DNA of 64,000 nucleotides, taken from Austropuccinia psidii. Taxonomy: Eukaryota; Basidiomycota; Pucciniomycetes; Pucciniales; Sphaerophragmiaceae. The translations under genes and the position numbers were made by a program. Position 1 is the first letter of the stretch, and each line of letters starts with the position of its first letter. Below are positions 10,871 through 23,837 of this stretch, one piece after another. The stretch spans positions 46,800,535-46,864,534 of the forward strand of contig JALGQZ010000012.1 of NCBI GenBank assembly GCA_023105745.1, written 5' to 3'. Under the pieces are notes generated by a model that was given only the letters and a program-made list of their open reading frames with translations, did no database searches and was not told the DNA's origin.

Positions 10871-13079
10871 AGGTTCTTCAGGTTTGGTTACTTCTTTAGG
10901 ATAATGGTTATTATGAGGCCTTATTGATCCTTTAATTATCTTGAGGCTGTTTTTTTTGTAATTATTTTTTAATTTTTAGCCTCTCAATGCTTAAAAGTTG
11001 ATTGTTTGTGGTGTTTTTAGTTCAAATCATTTTGTCTATTGTTTTTATTGGATCAGGTGGATTGGTGATGGTTGGTTTTAATATCATGGGTGTTATTAAT
11101 TCAATTTCTGCTTTTAGGTAGCTAGTCTTATGAACTGAAAGATATTTTAATACCCTCTGGGGTGCTTTCAGGAACTTGAAATGGGCTGTTTTTGTCTTTG
11201 TGGGTGTTATTACACCTCAATTGGACCTTTAAATCACTTTGGGTGAGGTTTTCTTGAGTCTAGGTGGGTGTTATACATTTATTAATATGTCCAAAACTGA
11301 ATCAGGCTGAGATTTTTGGAGTTATCTATTCCTCTGTCTCCTTAGGTCCAAAGTAGCTCCGGTTCCACTCCTTTGAACTTATTTCAGTTCTTAATAGTAC
11401 TTAAGAGCACTTCAGGCCATTTGTTTCTTGCTTCTATGTCCCTTTGTAACCCTTTTTGATGATCACAGAAGCTTTGACTGGGCTATTCTTTGGTCAATGG
11501 GTGCTTTAAACCCCCCTTTTTTATCTTTTAAGTAGATTGGGTGAGTTGGTTTGGTTGGTAGTTTTTGATTTCATTTTAGCAAGTCAGGGTTGTCTTCCAG
11601 ATATCAGGAGGTAGTTAGGGCCTTTGGAAACAGTCAAAATACCCTTAGGTGAGGTTTCAATCACCTTTTGAGTGTTCCCAAGGCTCCAATGTGATTTTAA
11701 CTAGGTGATGTGGTTGTAATCAGCTCTTTCCTTAAAGAACCCAATTGTTTTTTTTGCTTCTCTAAGTCCCTGATGCAGCTTCTTAAGTGAATCATTGTTT
11801 TTCAGAGTTAGTTCTGCTTGCAGCTATTCATCCGGTAGTTGTATTTGGGGTGTTACAGGTGTTATTTCACCTTTAAAGTACTTAGAAGGTAGTCGGGTTG
11901 GGTGCTTTGGTAGTTGGAAGGTGTCTGATTGATTGGTGATGGCAGGTACAGAATACCATCCCAAGTTAAATCCATTACCAGGATAAAAGCTGTCTTTTCT
12001 GGTACTAGTATTAGTAGGAAAAGGCCTGTATCTAAAGTTCATTCTTTTAGGGAGTTAGTGAGTGAGATCCTTTGTAATTTTTGGGTCTGTTTGGCTTCAA
12101 ATAACATGCTGTGCTGCTTCTATCTTCCATGGCTTGGCATTGTAGTCCCAATGCAAGATCACATAACTAGTTCTTGTTGAAGCCCCACCCTCCTGTAAAC
12201 CTTTTGAGAGAAGCTAAATAAATAGCCTTGTCATGTCTTTAGCAGGGGCTGTAGAAATGATGTTGCAGGAGTTATTCAAGCTGAAAATGGGGATTTGGTG
12301 GGCTTCTGTATTCTCAATTCTTCTTATACTACCGTTATTACATTGAACCGCACACTGCTGGATTAATTAATATCATGCACGTTCTTCTAAGCTGGAGAAG
12401 ATGCATTACTGTTGTGAGTATAAGTGCAATACATCTGTCATTGATTTAACCATTTTCTTAAGTTGTTTCTTCTTGCCTATTTTGACAAGCCAATGGAATT
12501 CCACCTTCAGTTCTCTGTTTATTTGTTCATTAGTGTACCACTGCACCACTTCCATCTTGTACTGAACCAATGTTCTCCGGTTGTTATTTTGAGTTGATGC
12601 AAGATTACACCAAGGTTGGATTAAAACAGTGTTGCATTGTTTTTATTTCCTTGTGGCTTTAATGCACCAAGCTAATTTAAGGAATGAGTTTCATTGTTTA
12701 ATCCCCAATGGCAGTGCAGCTGTAGAGAAATACAGATAATGCTGTCCTCTGAAAGCTTTTTTTTGCTATAAAGTGGCTCCATTTCTAAGTACAAGGCCAC
12801 GCTACTTAGCAAAGTATTTCCTGTTCCTGATATACAGTCCGCTATTGATAAAAATGTATTTGTGTATGAGTATTTAGTTTTGTTGATTTTCAGATGCAAG
12901 TAATTAGTAACTCCTCCAAAGCCTTTATTGGAGGGGTTAGAATGTTTTAGGCCCTTTTATTTTTCATCCAAGTGATCATTGTTTCCTCCATGTCTCTCTT
13001 TTTTTCCTTACAAGGTGAGTGGGTGTTAGTGTGGGTGTGTTAGCAAGTTCCAAAAACAGACCCAATAGCCAGAAGCAGA
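10871..13079. other. Unassigned region between elements B and C
   Basis: No recognised gene. 11150-11900 is rich in GGTGTTATTACACC-like and GGGTGCTTT-like short palindromic runs. 12180-13020 ends in a pyrimidine-rich stretch and CAAGGTGAGTGG just before the gag remnant of element C. It may be the continuation of element B or another unknown element. Confidence 0.4.
11700..12042 (-). pseudogene. Hypothetical coding remnant with coiled-coil-like tail
   Basis: A minus-strand frame from ATG at 12042 gives 72 codons (MNFRYRPFPTNTSTRKDSFY...), then a stop at about 11824-11826. In the same frame it continues about 35 codons with a charged helical stretch, LQAELTLKNNDSLKKLHQGL. I do not recognise it. 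It has the same orientation as element B. It may be a decayed gene or chance reading. Confidence 0.25.
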
Positions 13080-13088
13080 AATTCAAAC

Positions 13089-14835
13089 ATGAAAAAGAAG
13101 CCACAAGATTCAAACAAGGGCAAAGGCAAGGCACCAGTCATAAAACCTCACAGCCAGGGCTACAGGATCTCAAAGATTCAGCAGGATGCCATGGAAAATG
13201 TATTTCAGATGGCCAGAGCAATGATGGATTTACAGAAAAAGGAGGAAGCCAGATTAAAATATAAGGAATGATTTCTTATATCTTTGATTCTATCCCAAAG
13301 TTTTATGAAGCTATAAATGACATAAAAACTCATGTTTCTGATATAAATTCATCCATTTGTAACAATCTTGAAACAAAAAAACAACGTCTGAGCCAAATAA
13401 ATTAAACACTTATGTGTTTTGAGAAAGTTTTAAGAGCAATTAAAACGTCTAATAATGAAAATTCTCTGGGCAATAAGATAAATGAACAATTGGCCATTAA
13501 TAAACAATTGACAGACAAATATTCTAAATTCAATATTGGTGAAATAATTGAAACAATAATAAAACAAGTCGTAAGTACTATCAAAGAAGAGAATAAAAGG
13601 GTTTTCAAGAATATTTCAAAATCATTTACTGAAGTAAAGACATACACAATTGCCTTGAAAAAGTGTTTTGACACCTCACAAGAGGAGATATCAAAATTAA
13701 CAATGAAGTTGAATCAGATCACCTCTGATAATACTAGACCAACAGAGCTATGGCAAGAATTAACACAAACGGAAGATAATTGTAAAAATAATTTAATAAA
13801 TTCAATACAAATTTTACAACATTAATTCAGAAATTCCCCAAGGCGTAACAATAGTAAAATGAATGATATTGAGCAATTACTTCACACCTTACCAAGAATT
13901 TCTGCACCTTTGAATCAGAATGAGGGCACAACAATTCCAAATCCACAAGTATTGGAGGTTGAAAACTCACAATTAAAAAATGAACTTTCCACTTCTTTTC
14001 ATAACTTGGAACCATCAATGGGCCAAGAACTCCTGAAAGAAGTACCAAAACTTAAAGAATGGCCTCACTTCAGTGGTGAAGGAGAATATGACCATATGGA
14101 ATTCATCAGAGGTATTAACATGATTAAAGAAAATTTTGAATTACCAGACAGATTGTTAACAGCAAGATTTAACACCTTGTTTACCAGATCAGCTCACAGA
14201 TGGTATATCAAATTAACACAAGCACATGGACACCAAAGTTGGACTTGGTGGAAAAACCAAATTATCAACAAATGGGCCAATGATTCTTGGAGGTTTGAAG
14301 TGGAAACAGCCTTTGAATCTGCCAAATTTAATGCTGATAAAGACAAAGCTTTACCATGGTTTTTCCAAAAAAAGACAGATTAACAGCATTGTATCCTGAC
14401 ATGTCAGAATTTATGATCCACAGAAAGATTCTGAGACAATGTGGAGGTGACTTAAAGCATGCTTTCAAAAGAAGTACTACTGAAAAATATTCAGCAGAAG
14501 ATATTATTAATATATTAGAAGAAGTAACCACCAGAACCAGGATTGATTCTAGTAGAGTGAATCTCAAAACAAGGTTTCATACACCTTGGAAAGATTCTGT
14601 GCACAGAAATACCAAAGAAAATTCTAATAATGTTAAGTATAAATCTTCAGATATAATTAGAAAGTGCCATATTTTCCAAAGCACCACCCACTTAGCCAAT
14701 ACATGTCCAAAGCGGGGGAAAATAAATGAAATTGACATTGAAAAAGAACCTGATGTTGAAAAGAGGAGAATAGAATTGAAGAAAATTCAGATGATAAGTC
14801 ATGAATATTTTCTGAATCTTCAAAAGATATAGAAG
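13089..14835 (+). pseudogene. gag: gag of element C
   Basis: Broken Gag. 13089-13271 encodes YRISKIQQDAMENVFQMAR, matching YRIPKIQKDAMDNVFNMAR in element A; 13412-13825 is a coiled-coil-like stretch. 13859-14383 is the capsid-like part (LKEWPHFSGEGEYDHMEF, WTWWKNQIINKWANDSW). A frameshift near 14370 moves to 14356-14832, which holds LTALYPDMSEFMIHRKIL and a damaged zinc knuckle, CHIFQSTTHLANTC: the second cysteine of CX2C has become Phe. RNA packaging by this copy would be impaired. Stops and shifts split the rest. Confidence 0.8.
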
Positions 14836-14858
14836 ATATCAATGCCACTTTTGACATC

Positions 14859-17800
14859 ATGGAATCTTATTCCCACTTACAACAATTAAGCAATGGTCAA
14901 CTTGATTTGTCAAAAATTCAAGATGCACAACTTATGAAAATCAAACCAAAGAGGGGAAAAGGTTATACAGCTGGTAACTCCTGTATAACAGAAGTGGTAA
15001 TTGACAACAAGCCCACTGAATACTTACTTGACCCAGGAGCCTTCTGCTCTTGTGTTGGCAAATCACTTCTTAAGACTTGTGTACCAAATTTTGAAGATCA
15101 ATTGTTACCAATCATTGGCATAAAATTCAATAGTGCAAGTAATCCAATGAAAGCATTGGGAATATTTGAGACCAATGTCATATTTACACATATTAATGGA
15201 AATTTAAGAATAACTGTTGAATTTTTTTGTTATGGTAAATTGCTCTAGCACCCATTTTATATTGGGAAATGACTATTTGATCATGTATGGAATAGACTTA
15301 CATAATAACAAAGACAGATACTTTACTATTGGAGACAATAAGCCTCAAAAATATTCCTTTTTACCATTTAAAAGACTAATTAAAGTAAGCAAAGTAGCAC
15401 CAATCAGCTTATATCTGGGAAGATTCAAATCTGAACAGTTAAATGCAGCTGAAATAAGCCTTTATCTGACTGATAGTCAGGAAAATGAACTTTCTGCCCT
15501 TTTATATGACCGCAAAGAAGCATTTGCATCAGACAAAGAACCTTTGGGGGCAATTATTGGTCATGAATTTGACATCATCCTTGATATTGAGAGACCGTAT
15601 CCACCACTCTTACAAAGACCTGCATATGCAGCAAGTCCCAAATCAAGAGCAGCTCTAGAAATTCATATTAAATGAAATCTAGACCTTGGTGTAATAAGAA
15701 AGGTTGACCATAATGAGGAAGTAGAAATAACTACACCGGTCATAGTAGCATGGCATAATGGAAAATCTAGAATGGTTGGGGACTTTAGAGCTCTGAACAC
15801 TTACACTGTTCCAGACAGGTACCCAATACCAAAAATACAAATTGCCCTTACCCAGATATCTCAAGCAGTGTATATAACCCTTATGAATTTCCTTAAAGGA
15901 TTTCATCAAAATGTGATGACACCAAGGGCAAGAAACTACCTAAGAATCATTTTTTGTTGTGGAGTATATGCATATTTGAGAATGCCTTTTGGTATCAAGA
16001 ATGCACCTTCAAACTTCTAAAGAATGATGAATTAAATCTTCCCTGAAGAGCTTTCAGAAGGATGGTTAATCATTTACATTGTAGACATTATTGTCTGTTC
16101 CAAAAATTGGGAAGAACATATGTACAGATTATCCAGAGTTTTGACAAAAATCAAATCTGTGAACATGAAAATTTCTCCAAAGAAATGCCATTTTGGGTTT
16201 AAGTTACTTAAAGCACTGGGACATGTAGTATTTGGTTTATCCCTTGGAATTGAAAAAAACAAGGCTGCAGCAGTATTGCTGAAACCAATGCCTCAGAAAA
16301 AGAAAGAAATTCAGTCACTTTTGGTCTTTGCAGGATATTACAGGCAACATATTAAAGATTTTTCATCCATAGCATGACCTCTTTATAGATTATGTGACAA
16401 AGACACAGTATTTGAAATGACTGTTGACAGAGTCAAAGCCATTGAATCTTTGAGACAAGCCCTGACCACTCCTCCACTGTTACTGATTCCAGACTTTAAG
16501 CTTCCTTTTAAGCTTTATATCGATGCATCAGGAGATGGGCTTGGTGCTGCATTTCATCAAGTACAGATTATCAATGATAAACCTGTGCAAGGACCCATAT
16601 GCTTCATATCTGGGCAAATTAAATCAACTGAATCCAGATATGGAGCCAGTCAAATGGAGTGCTTATTCTTGTCTGGGCCTTGGAAAAGCTAAACTACTTT
16701 CTGGAAGGATGTGTTTTTGAAGTAATGACAGATTGCACTGCTGTTAAGTAACTTTTAAAAATGAGGACTCCTAACAGGCATATGCTCATATGGCAAATAG
16801 CCATACAAGAGTATAGGGGCAATATGATCATTGTTCATAAAGATGGGAATATTCATAAAAATGCAGATGGACTGAGCAGATGGACATTACCAAATAATAT
16901 TGATAATCCTGCTTATGTTCCAGAGGAAGCTTCCCCACAAATCCCCCTAGAGGGAATCAGTGTTACACACCTGAAAACCACTTTATTTGAGGTGGTAAGA
17001 AACAGTTCTACTCAGGACAAAAATTGTAGCATTTTATGCAAATTACTTACCAAAGACTGTAAAGACAATTCTTTGATACATGCCTTGGATGATATATGGA
17101 GAAAATCATATGATGAAAGAAGATTCCACTTACTGGATGGTATAATTTACCACAGAACTAAGCATACATGTGTGATGACAGTTGCACACAGGTCCTTAAT
17201 CAATCTTGTACTTAAAGAATGCCATGACAGCCCTTTCTCAGGACATCTGTCTGAGGACAGAAAAAGAGAAAAAGTAAAAACCTGCATATGGTGGCCAATG
17301 TGGCAGGAAGATGTTACAGAGTATTGCAAAACCTGTGACAGATGTCAAAAGCCAAATTAATCCACCAGCAAAAGACTTGGAAATATGATCAAGAATCAAG
17401 AACCTAGCAGACCTTAGTAAATTGTCCATATGGATTGGGTAACTGGCCTTGCCACCAGGGGGTGACAGAAGTTATAATTCTTGCCTAGTGATTGTTGACA
17501 GACTTAGTAAGACTCCAATCTTTCTACCATTTCACAAGGATGATACAGCCATGGATATAGCTCTTCTGATATGGAATAGAGTAGTATCATGGACTGGCAT
17601 ATTCACAAAGATCATTAGTGACAGTGATCCCAAATTCACCTCAGCACTATGGACAAATCTTCACCAACTATTTGGGACAATATTATCCTTCTCTAAAGCC
17701 TACCACCCACAAACTGATGGTTTGGCTGAAAGGATGATCCATACCTTAGAAGATATGGTAAGAAGAATTTGTGCATATGGCCTTGAATTTGAAGATTGTG

Positions 17801-18536
17801 ATGGATTTACCCATTATTGGTGTACTATTTTACCAGCACTAGGATTGGCATACAAGACATCTATTCATGCCAGTACCAATCAAACTCCTGCTATTCTAGA
17901 GAAAGGATGGAATCCCAAATTACCTAAATATTCCTTGAGGAAAGAATTGGTTGAAATACATCCTACAGCTTCTAGCTTTAAGGGAATCCTAGACAAAGCT
18001 AGAAAGCATGCAGTGAGGTTTATGAAAGACCCTTTTTGCATATTCTAAGGACAAATGGGACAAATTGCATGCTACTCCAGATTTCAAAGTGGGATATTTT
18101 GTACTTGTATCCACCACTGACTTCAATAGCATCAAAGGATGTAAAAAGATCAAAGATTCTTTTGCAGGACCTTTTGTCATTAAGGCCCTCCATGGAGAAA
18201 ATGCTGTTGAAGTGGAACTATCTGAAGAACTTAGCAATAAGCATCCTACATTTCCAGTAAGCTTGATAAAGCCATATAAATCTAGTGATGCTGAAATATT
18301 TTCTTTGAGGAATAAAGTTCCCCAAGTTATACCTCCTATTGAATCATCTGGAATTGAGAATATTACCAAAGTTCTCAAAAAAAAGAAAGTTGAGAACCAA
18401 TAAAGTAAGGGAATACCTTGTTGGGTACAGTGACCCAACTTGTGAAGATAAATGGTTAGCAGAAAAAGACATACCTGAAGCTACTAAACTTCTCAGAAGT
18501 CTCAGACACACTGGAAATAATGATATTACAAAGTAA
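14859..18536 (+). pseudogene. pol: pol of element C: protease to chromodomain-like tail
   Basis: Protease appears as YLLDPGAFCSCVGK near 15025, with Pro in place of Thr/Ser in the DTG triad. After a shift near 15240 one frame runs to about 16690 with stops at 15673-15675, 16018-16020, 16033-16035 and 16375-16377. In it, RT has YIVD near 16076 in place of YIDD, so a catalytic aspartate is lost. RNase H ([15 protein letters not shown]) follows; a frameshift near 16670 and a stop at 16749-16751 lead to the HHCC integrase region (17200-17357). The integrase core ISDSDPKFTSALW ... [12 protein letters not shown] is at 17600-17740. The tail at 18065-18536 ends with REYLVGYSDPTCEDKWL, a weak chromodomain-like segment. 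Confidence 0.85.
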
Positions 18537-18545
18537 TATTCTTTT

Positions 18546-18559
18546 TTAGGGGGAAGGAA
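18546..18559 (+). promoter_or_regulatory. Polypurine tract of element C
   Basis: TTAGGGGGAAGGAA directly precedes the TGTGAGCC start of the LTR, as expected for the plus-strand primer of a gypsy element. Confidence 0.75.
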
Positions 18560-21284
18560 TGTGAGCCTTAGAGGTATTTTCATATACCCAAAATACCACA
18601 AATAACAAAATAAGATATGAATATCAATATAAATAAAATAAGTTTATCTACATTATCAAAATAAAAAATTGAAATATAAATACAAATTTATATATCAAAG
18701 TAAAAAATTAATTATAATTTAAAATAAAAAATTACATTAAATTTTTGAAATTGTGAAAATGCATTTTTACTTGAAAAAATTCAGTAAAAATGAATTTTTA
18801 ATAAAATCAATGAAATTAAAATATTTTTGGTAAAACATTACATAAAATATATTATAAATTTTTATCCAAAAAATAAACTTAAGAAAAATACTTCACCATT
18901 GGATTCCTCATAAAAAAATATGGTGGGGTCACCTTGGGGTAAAATTTCTGTAACTCAACTCTAAATAAGCTTAAATTAAGTTTTTAGTATTTTTCTTTAC
19001 AAAAGTTGAAAATACTCAAAACCTTAATTTAATTTGCCCCACATGTGGTGTTAACCATCAATTTTTGTGTTGAAATTGAGGTGTTGTGTGTAGCTTAGAA
19101 GTTATGAGGAATTGAAGTATTTTCAATTGAAATGTCAAAATGTGCGCATGTATTACATAAGTGAACTGTAATTTACATATGAGGTCTTGATTATTACAGT
19201 TTTTACTGTAAAAACTCAATTTAATTGTATGTGTAAATTACAAGTGTATTACATGATGAGGAATTCAAGAAAAAATAAATAGGAAAGATTAATTCTGGGG
19301 GGGAAGGAACTCTAGCTCCAAGGGGGAGCCAGACCCCCAAGACCCTTGCTGACAGGCATGGGATTTCAAAATCCATGCAAAATTTTATCACTTTTGGCCT
19401 GGAATTGAGTCACAGGGTCTGTGACTCAATTGATGATGCGGTTTTGATACCAAGCAGGGCAGTTTTAACTATTGCCAAGAGGGTAAAACTACCCTTAAAT
19501 TAAAAACATCTTAGTAAAAACAGTTTGAGCTGGTTTCTATGACTCTTACACACATTCCAACGTGTTTTGAAGGCTCTAGATCAGGTATTACTATAGTAAT
19601 GGCTAATTTAAGGGTCTAAAATGGCTAAAACCAGCCCTTTTTTGGTCTAAACCAGGGTTCAATGATGCCATAATTGGCTTTTCTGTTGTCAGAGTGTTTT
19701 CCACGACTGAAAAGAGTAAATTATAATTCTGGAGTAAGAAAATCAATGGCTATAAAAGAATGTCTTCTTTACCCCACTTTTCTCTTCATGTTAGAATCTT
19801 TTCCTTTTATAATTAGTTTAAACACTGTTAAGCCAATAAATAAAAGATTCCAACCACCCTTTTTAAATCATTTTAAGCCTTTTAACCACGTGCAAAAATT
19901 ATTATAATCATTTTTTGTAACTCTTATAACCATTTTACCCCTTGAGACACCCCAAAACTGAATTAAAGCATCTTTCATCACTGTTAACTTTGTCACTTTG
20001 TTTCCAAATTCACTCTGGTCAATTTTGGATGTGTTTTCTCTTTCAATATCTTTTTAAAGACTTTGTTCTTTAATTAATTTTTTGCGGTTCTTTGCTCAAT
20101 TAATTCCAATTGAAATTGCTCTTGAAGAAATTTCTTTTGTAGCCTTAAATATCCCTTGTAGAGTATTTTTGGATAAATTTTTATTGTTGGTAAAACAATG
20201 AATCTTAATAATATTATTTTTTTATACTTATAAAGTTAAAAAACACCAAAATTTGTGTTTTTTCTCTTAAAAATACTATTTCATACTATTTTTAATCATT
20301 TCTTACCTTATACAAATTTTGAGGACAGGAAAAGTACTTCATTTTTAATCAAAGTTTCATATCCACACCTTACAGGATTCTAGAAGGGGATAATTTACTA
20401 GAAATAGAGCTTGGTTTACTCTATGTCCCCCCACTATATGCATCAAAACAATAAAACAATCAAATCAAAGGTAAAATCTTTATTGTTTAAAGATAAATAT
20501 TTTATATTATCAAAGACAAAAGGTAATCTTCATTATTATCATTAATCTTTACATGATTACTTCAACTGTTCATTTTTTCTTACAATTCTCTTAAAAATCT
20601 TATTTCCATATAAAATCAAGAATATTTGTAAATACAACTTAAATAACTTGTATTTACATTATTTGGAATAAATGCTTTTAAAATTATCATATTAAGTGTT
20701 CAAAGTAGGTTATTTTCTCTTATTATAATAATTTCTCTCTATTATTACTATTAATAATTCTTTAATCAATATAAATAGTATTTATATTAATATATAACTT
20801 TAATATTAGTAATATTACTGTTATTAATTGTTTTTCATCAATAAAATCAATTTTTTACGCCTTTATTATTTGTTTGTAACAATAATAGAGTGCTTTGAAA
20901 TGCATTAATATATTTATTTATTACATTATTCTTTTATAATATAAATTATATTATTATATTTATTTAATAATATAATTATTTTTATGCCATAATCATGATA
21001 AATCTTGTATTATTATAATTATTTGTATCTCATTTATTTCATTTATAAGGACATTCAGAGTACAATAAGTATAATATTAGTAAGTTTTACTTATTGGTTT
21101 CATAGTCAAATGTTAAGTTTGGGATCCTTGCCATGATAGTTATTTAAAAAGACCTTTGAAAAGATTCTAATTGAGTTTATGCAATAATAAATTATAATTA
21201 TAGTCATGAAGTTATACAATAATTTTATATTTATTTATTTTAAAAGCGATTGAGCCATTTGGAAAGCAATTGTACTGTCTTACA
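18560..21284 (+). repeat. LTR shared by elements C (3') and D (5'), 2725 bp
   Basis: It starts TGTGAGCCTTAGAGG right after a polypurine tract and ends GTCTTACA two bases before a TGG primer-like site. Its ends and inner blocks align with the LTR of element A on the opposite strand. One LTR between the pol end of C and the gag start of D suggests recombination between two related elements, or a tandem copy that lost one LTR. Confidence 0.75.
20399..20407 (+). promoter_or_regulatory. Altered TATA box in LTR
   Basis: TAGAAATAG stands where the LTR of element A has TATAAATAG, in the shared context TTTACTA(T/G)AAATAGAGC. Confidence 0.4.
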
Positions 21285-21286
21285 TG

Positions 21287-21305
21287 TGGTTTTTCACATC
21301 CTTAG
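21287..21305 (+). promoter_or_regulatory. Candidate primer-binding site, element D
   Basis: TGGTTTTTCACATCCTTAG begins two bases after the LTR end and is identical to the site in element A. Confidence 0.4.
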
Positions 21306-21808
21306 ACTTGCAAGAACTTTCTTTGGGTGACTCTAGTCATTAAAAAAGATATTTATAAATTTCAAATAATTTTATATGCTAAATTAATTTCATAAAACAA
21401 TAATCCTCATTTTCTTTTATTCATTAAAAATAAAATATTAAAAACCAATAAAAAAGTTATTTTGATTCATTTTTTTCATTTATTCAGAGATATAAAAGCA
21501 ATTTTAACATGGAAAATTGCCATATCTGACCAAAAATAACACTTTTTATAAAAAAGACTTATATTTATTTGTCTTGTTAGTGTTTTCAGACAACCCAGAA
21601 GAGGACAACCAGACCACTGTTGAAAGATTGGTGGAAGAAACTTGCCCAAGTTCCCCAACACCAATTGTCATTAAGAAAAAAGAAAGCTAATAAATTAGAC
21701 TTTCCAGGACACACCATTCAGAACTCTGAAGGTGAGTAACTCCTTTTTAAATTTTCCGTAAAAAGAAATTCTTGTCCTGCAATCTTTTTATTTCTTATTT
21801 TTTAAATT

Positions 21809-23837
21809 ATGACTACTAGAAGAGGTTCCCAATACTCCATCCAATCAGATGGAGATGGACTCAGAATTACAATTTATCCCTCAAAAGGGAAAAGAAAGGG
21901 CAAAATACCCAGTGGAACAGAATCTACACAAGGAAGTTCCATATCCCAAAGGAAATTCCCAGAAATGCCCATAATATCTGGACCAGAGTTAGAACTAAGT
22001 ATGAGTAACTCAAAAAGATTTAAATAACATTCAGAGGACTCAAATAGACATTTACATTAGCCAGTAAAACAGTACTACATGGTGTACAAGGACAAGGATT
22101 GGGAAATGTTGCCACAAACCCACAAAGGAGTGAGGAACTCCTGGAACATCCTCAAAACATTCCTCAAAGAGGAGGAAATAGTGATGAGATACTCCAATGG
22201 ATGGAATCTACTATCATCCCAACCTCAAATCAAAAATATAAAGGAATACCATGCCAAAAAGAGGGAGGCAACCAAGGAAAAATCCCCAGTAGCTTCTACC
22301 AGCAAGCCCCAAGAAAGGAAGAAAAACAAGAAAAATAACTGGAGAAAACCATATTCCACAGGTTAAAGGATACCAAAATCCAAAAAGATGCCATGGAAAA
22401 TGTCTTTAACATAGCCAGAACCTTGATGGAAGTCAAGGACAAGGAGGAACAAAGAATGAGACAACCTCATTTCCCAAAGAAATAACCTTGTCTACAAATT
22501 TTGTAAATACTCTAACCGAAATCAAAAATAATATATTATCTTTACAAGAAATAAATAATAATTTATGATCTTCAGCAAAAAGTGCTGTACAAAATAAGAA
22601 AGAAATTGATAACATTAAATTTATTGTTAAAAATAATAAACCAAATGCTTTAATTGACAATACTCATAAATTAATACAAGGAAAACAGGAATTGTATAAA
22701 TACATAACAGATATCAAAGATAAAACTTTGACAATCGATTATGACATGAGTATTGATAATCTTACAGAAAAATTAAACAAATTAAGTATTTATGTAGAAA
22801 AATTTGAAGAAAAGACTTCATCACACCAAAAATTACTTCTAGACCATGTGGAAAAAATTGATGAAGCAAGAATTAATCTGAAAGATGACATTCAAAGTGA
22901 AATAAGCCTTATTACTAAAAAAATGGAGAAAATAAATGAGGCTAACTTAAATATGCCAAAGTTATCAACCCCATTTTCTCACATAAGAAGTCCTGTCAAT
23001 CCAAAAGAGGAAATAAAAAATCCATTCATAACAGACTTGAGTCATCAAGACAATGACCACGTCACCTCAGTTAAAAGAATGGCCAACATTCACAGGAGAA
23101 GGTGAATATGACCATATGTAATTTATCAAAACAATTGACATTTTACAAGAAGATTATGCCATACCAGATGAATTAGTTACTTCCAGATTACACTCATTAG
23201 TTCAAAAATCTGCAAAAAGATGGTATCATGGCATAAGACAAACAAATGGCAAAAATACCTAGCCTTGGTGGAAAAATGAGATAATAACCAAGTTGGAAAA
23301 TGATGCCTGCAAGTACAAAATAGAGAATGCATTTGAAAAATCCTTCTTTGACCCAGAAAAGGCTAAACCTTCAACTTGGTTCTTAAAACAATTTGAAATA
23401 TTAAATGCACTGTACCCAGAAATGTCACAAAAAATAGTACACATGAAAATACTTAAGAAATGTGGAGGAGAATTGGAAAATGCCCTGAGAGGAAGGTGTA
23501 TAGAACCATGCTCCACAGAATAGTATATCAATGCACTAGAAGAAATAGTGAAAAGAACAAAAATTGGCAGAACTTGGAAGAAATTGGACATTAGAAGTTC
23601 AAACAAGCCATTTATCAAGAAAGATAAACCAAGAGAACCTTTCAAGCCCAATACATCCAACAGTAATGAGAAAATAAAGTGCCACAAATGTGGAGGTGTT
23701 GGACACTTAGCCAATAATTGCCTTAAGAAAGCAAAAAATCAATGAAATTGTGGAAACAGAATACCACAATGAAAAAGAAGAAGATTCTGACCCTGAGGAA
23801 TCAGAAACTTATGAAAGTGATGAAATTAATATTTAAG
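21809..23837 (+). pseudogene. gag: gag of element D
   Basis: ATG at 21809 gives MTTRRGSQYSIQSDG, matching element A. The overlapping KDKDWEMLPQTHKGVRNSW frame is present at 22079-22366. The coiled-coil part (22692-22990), capsid-like part (LNALYPEMSQKIVHMKIL near 23400) and an intact CHKCGGVGHLANNC knuckle near 23680 follow. Breaks include a stop at 22024-22026, a segment lost near 23060 (QVLMKEAPQLKEW is shortened), and stops near 23119, 23261 and 23521. It ends before the protease. Confidence 0.8.

Larger units (their letters stand above)
13080..18559 (+). mobile_element. Element C: 5'-truncated Ty3/gypsy element (family 1 relative)
   Basis: The plus strand carries gag (from 13089), protease, RT, RNase H, integrase and a chromodomain-like C-terminus, then a polypurine tract and LTR. 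It resembles element A in every domain but is clearly a separate lineage (for example PNFEDQLLPIIGIKFNSAS against [18 protein letters not shown]). The N-terminal part of gag and any 5' LTR are missing: similarity begins abruptly around 13089. Confidence 0.85.
21285..23837 (+). mobile_element. Element D: LTR-gag fragment, pol missing
   Basis: The leader (21285-21808), including the exon-like segment at 21581-21731, and gag run in the order seen in element A. Similarity to A stops in the acidic region after the zinc knuckle near 23837, so everything from protease on is absent. Confidence 0.8.
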
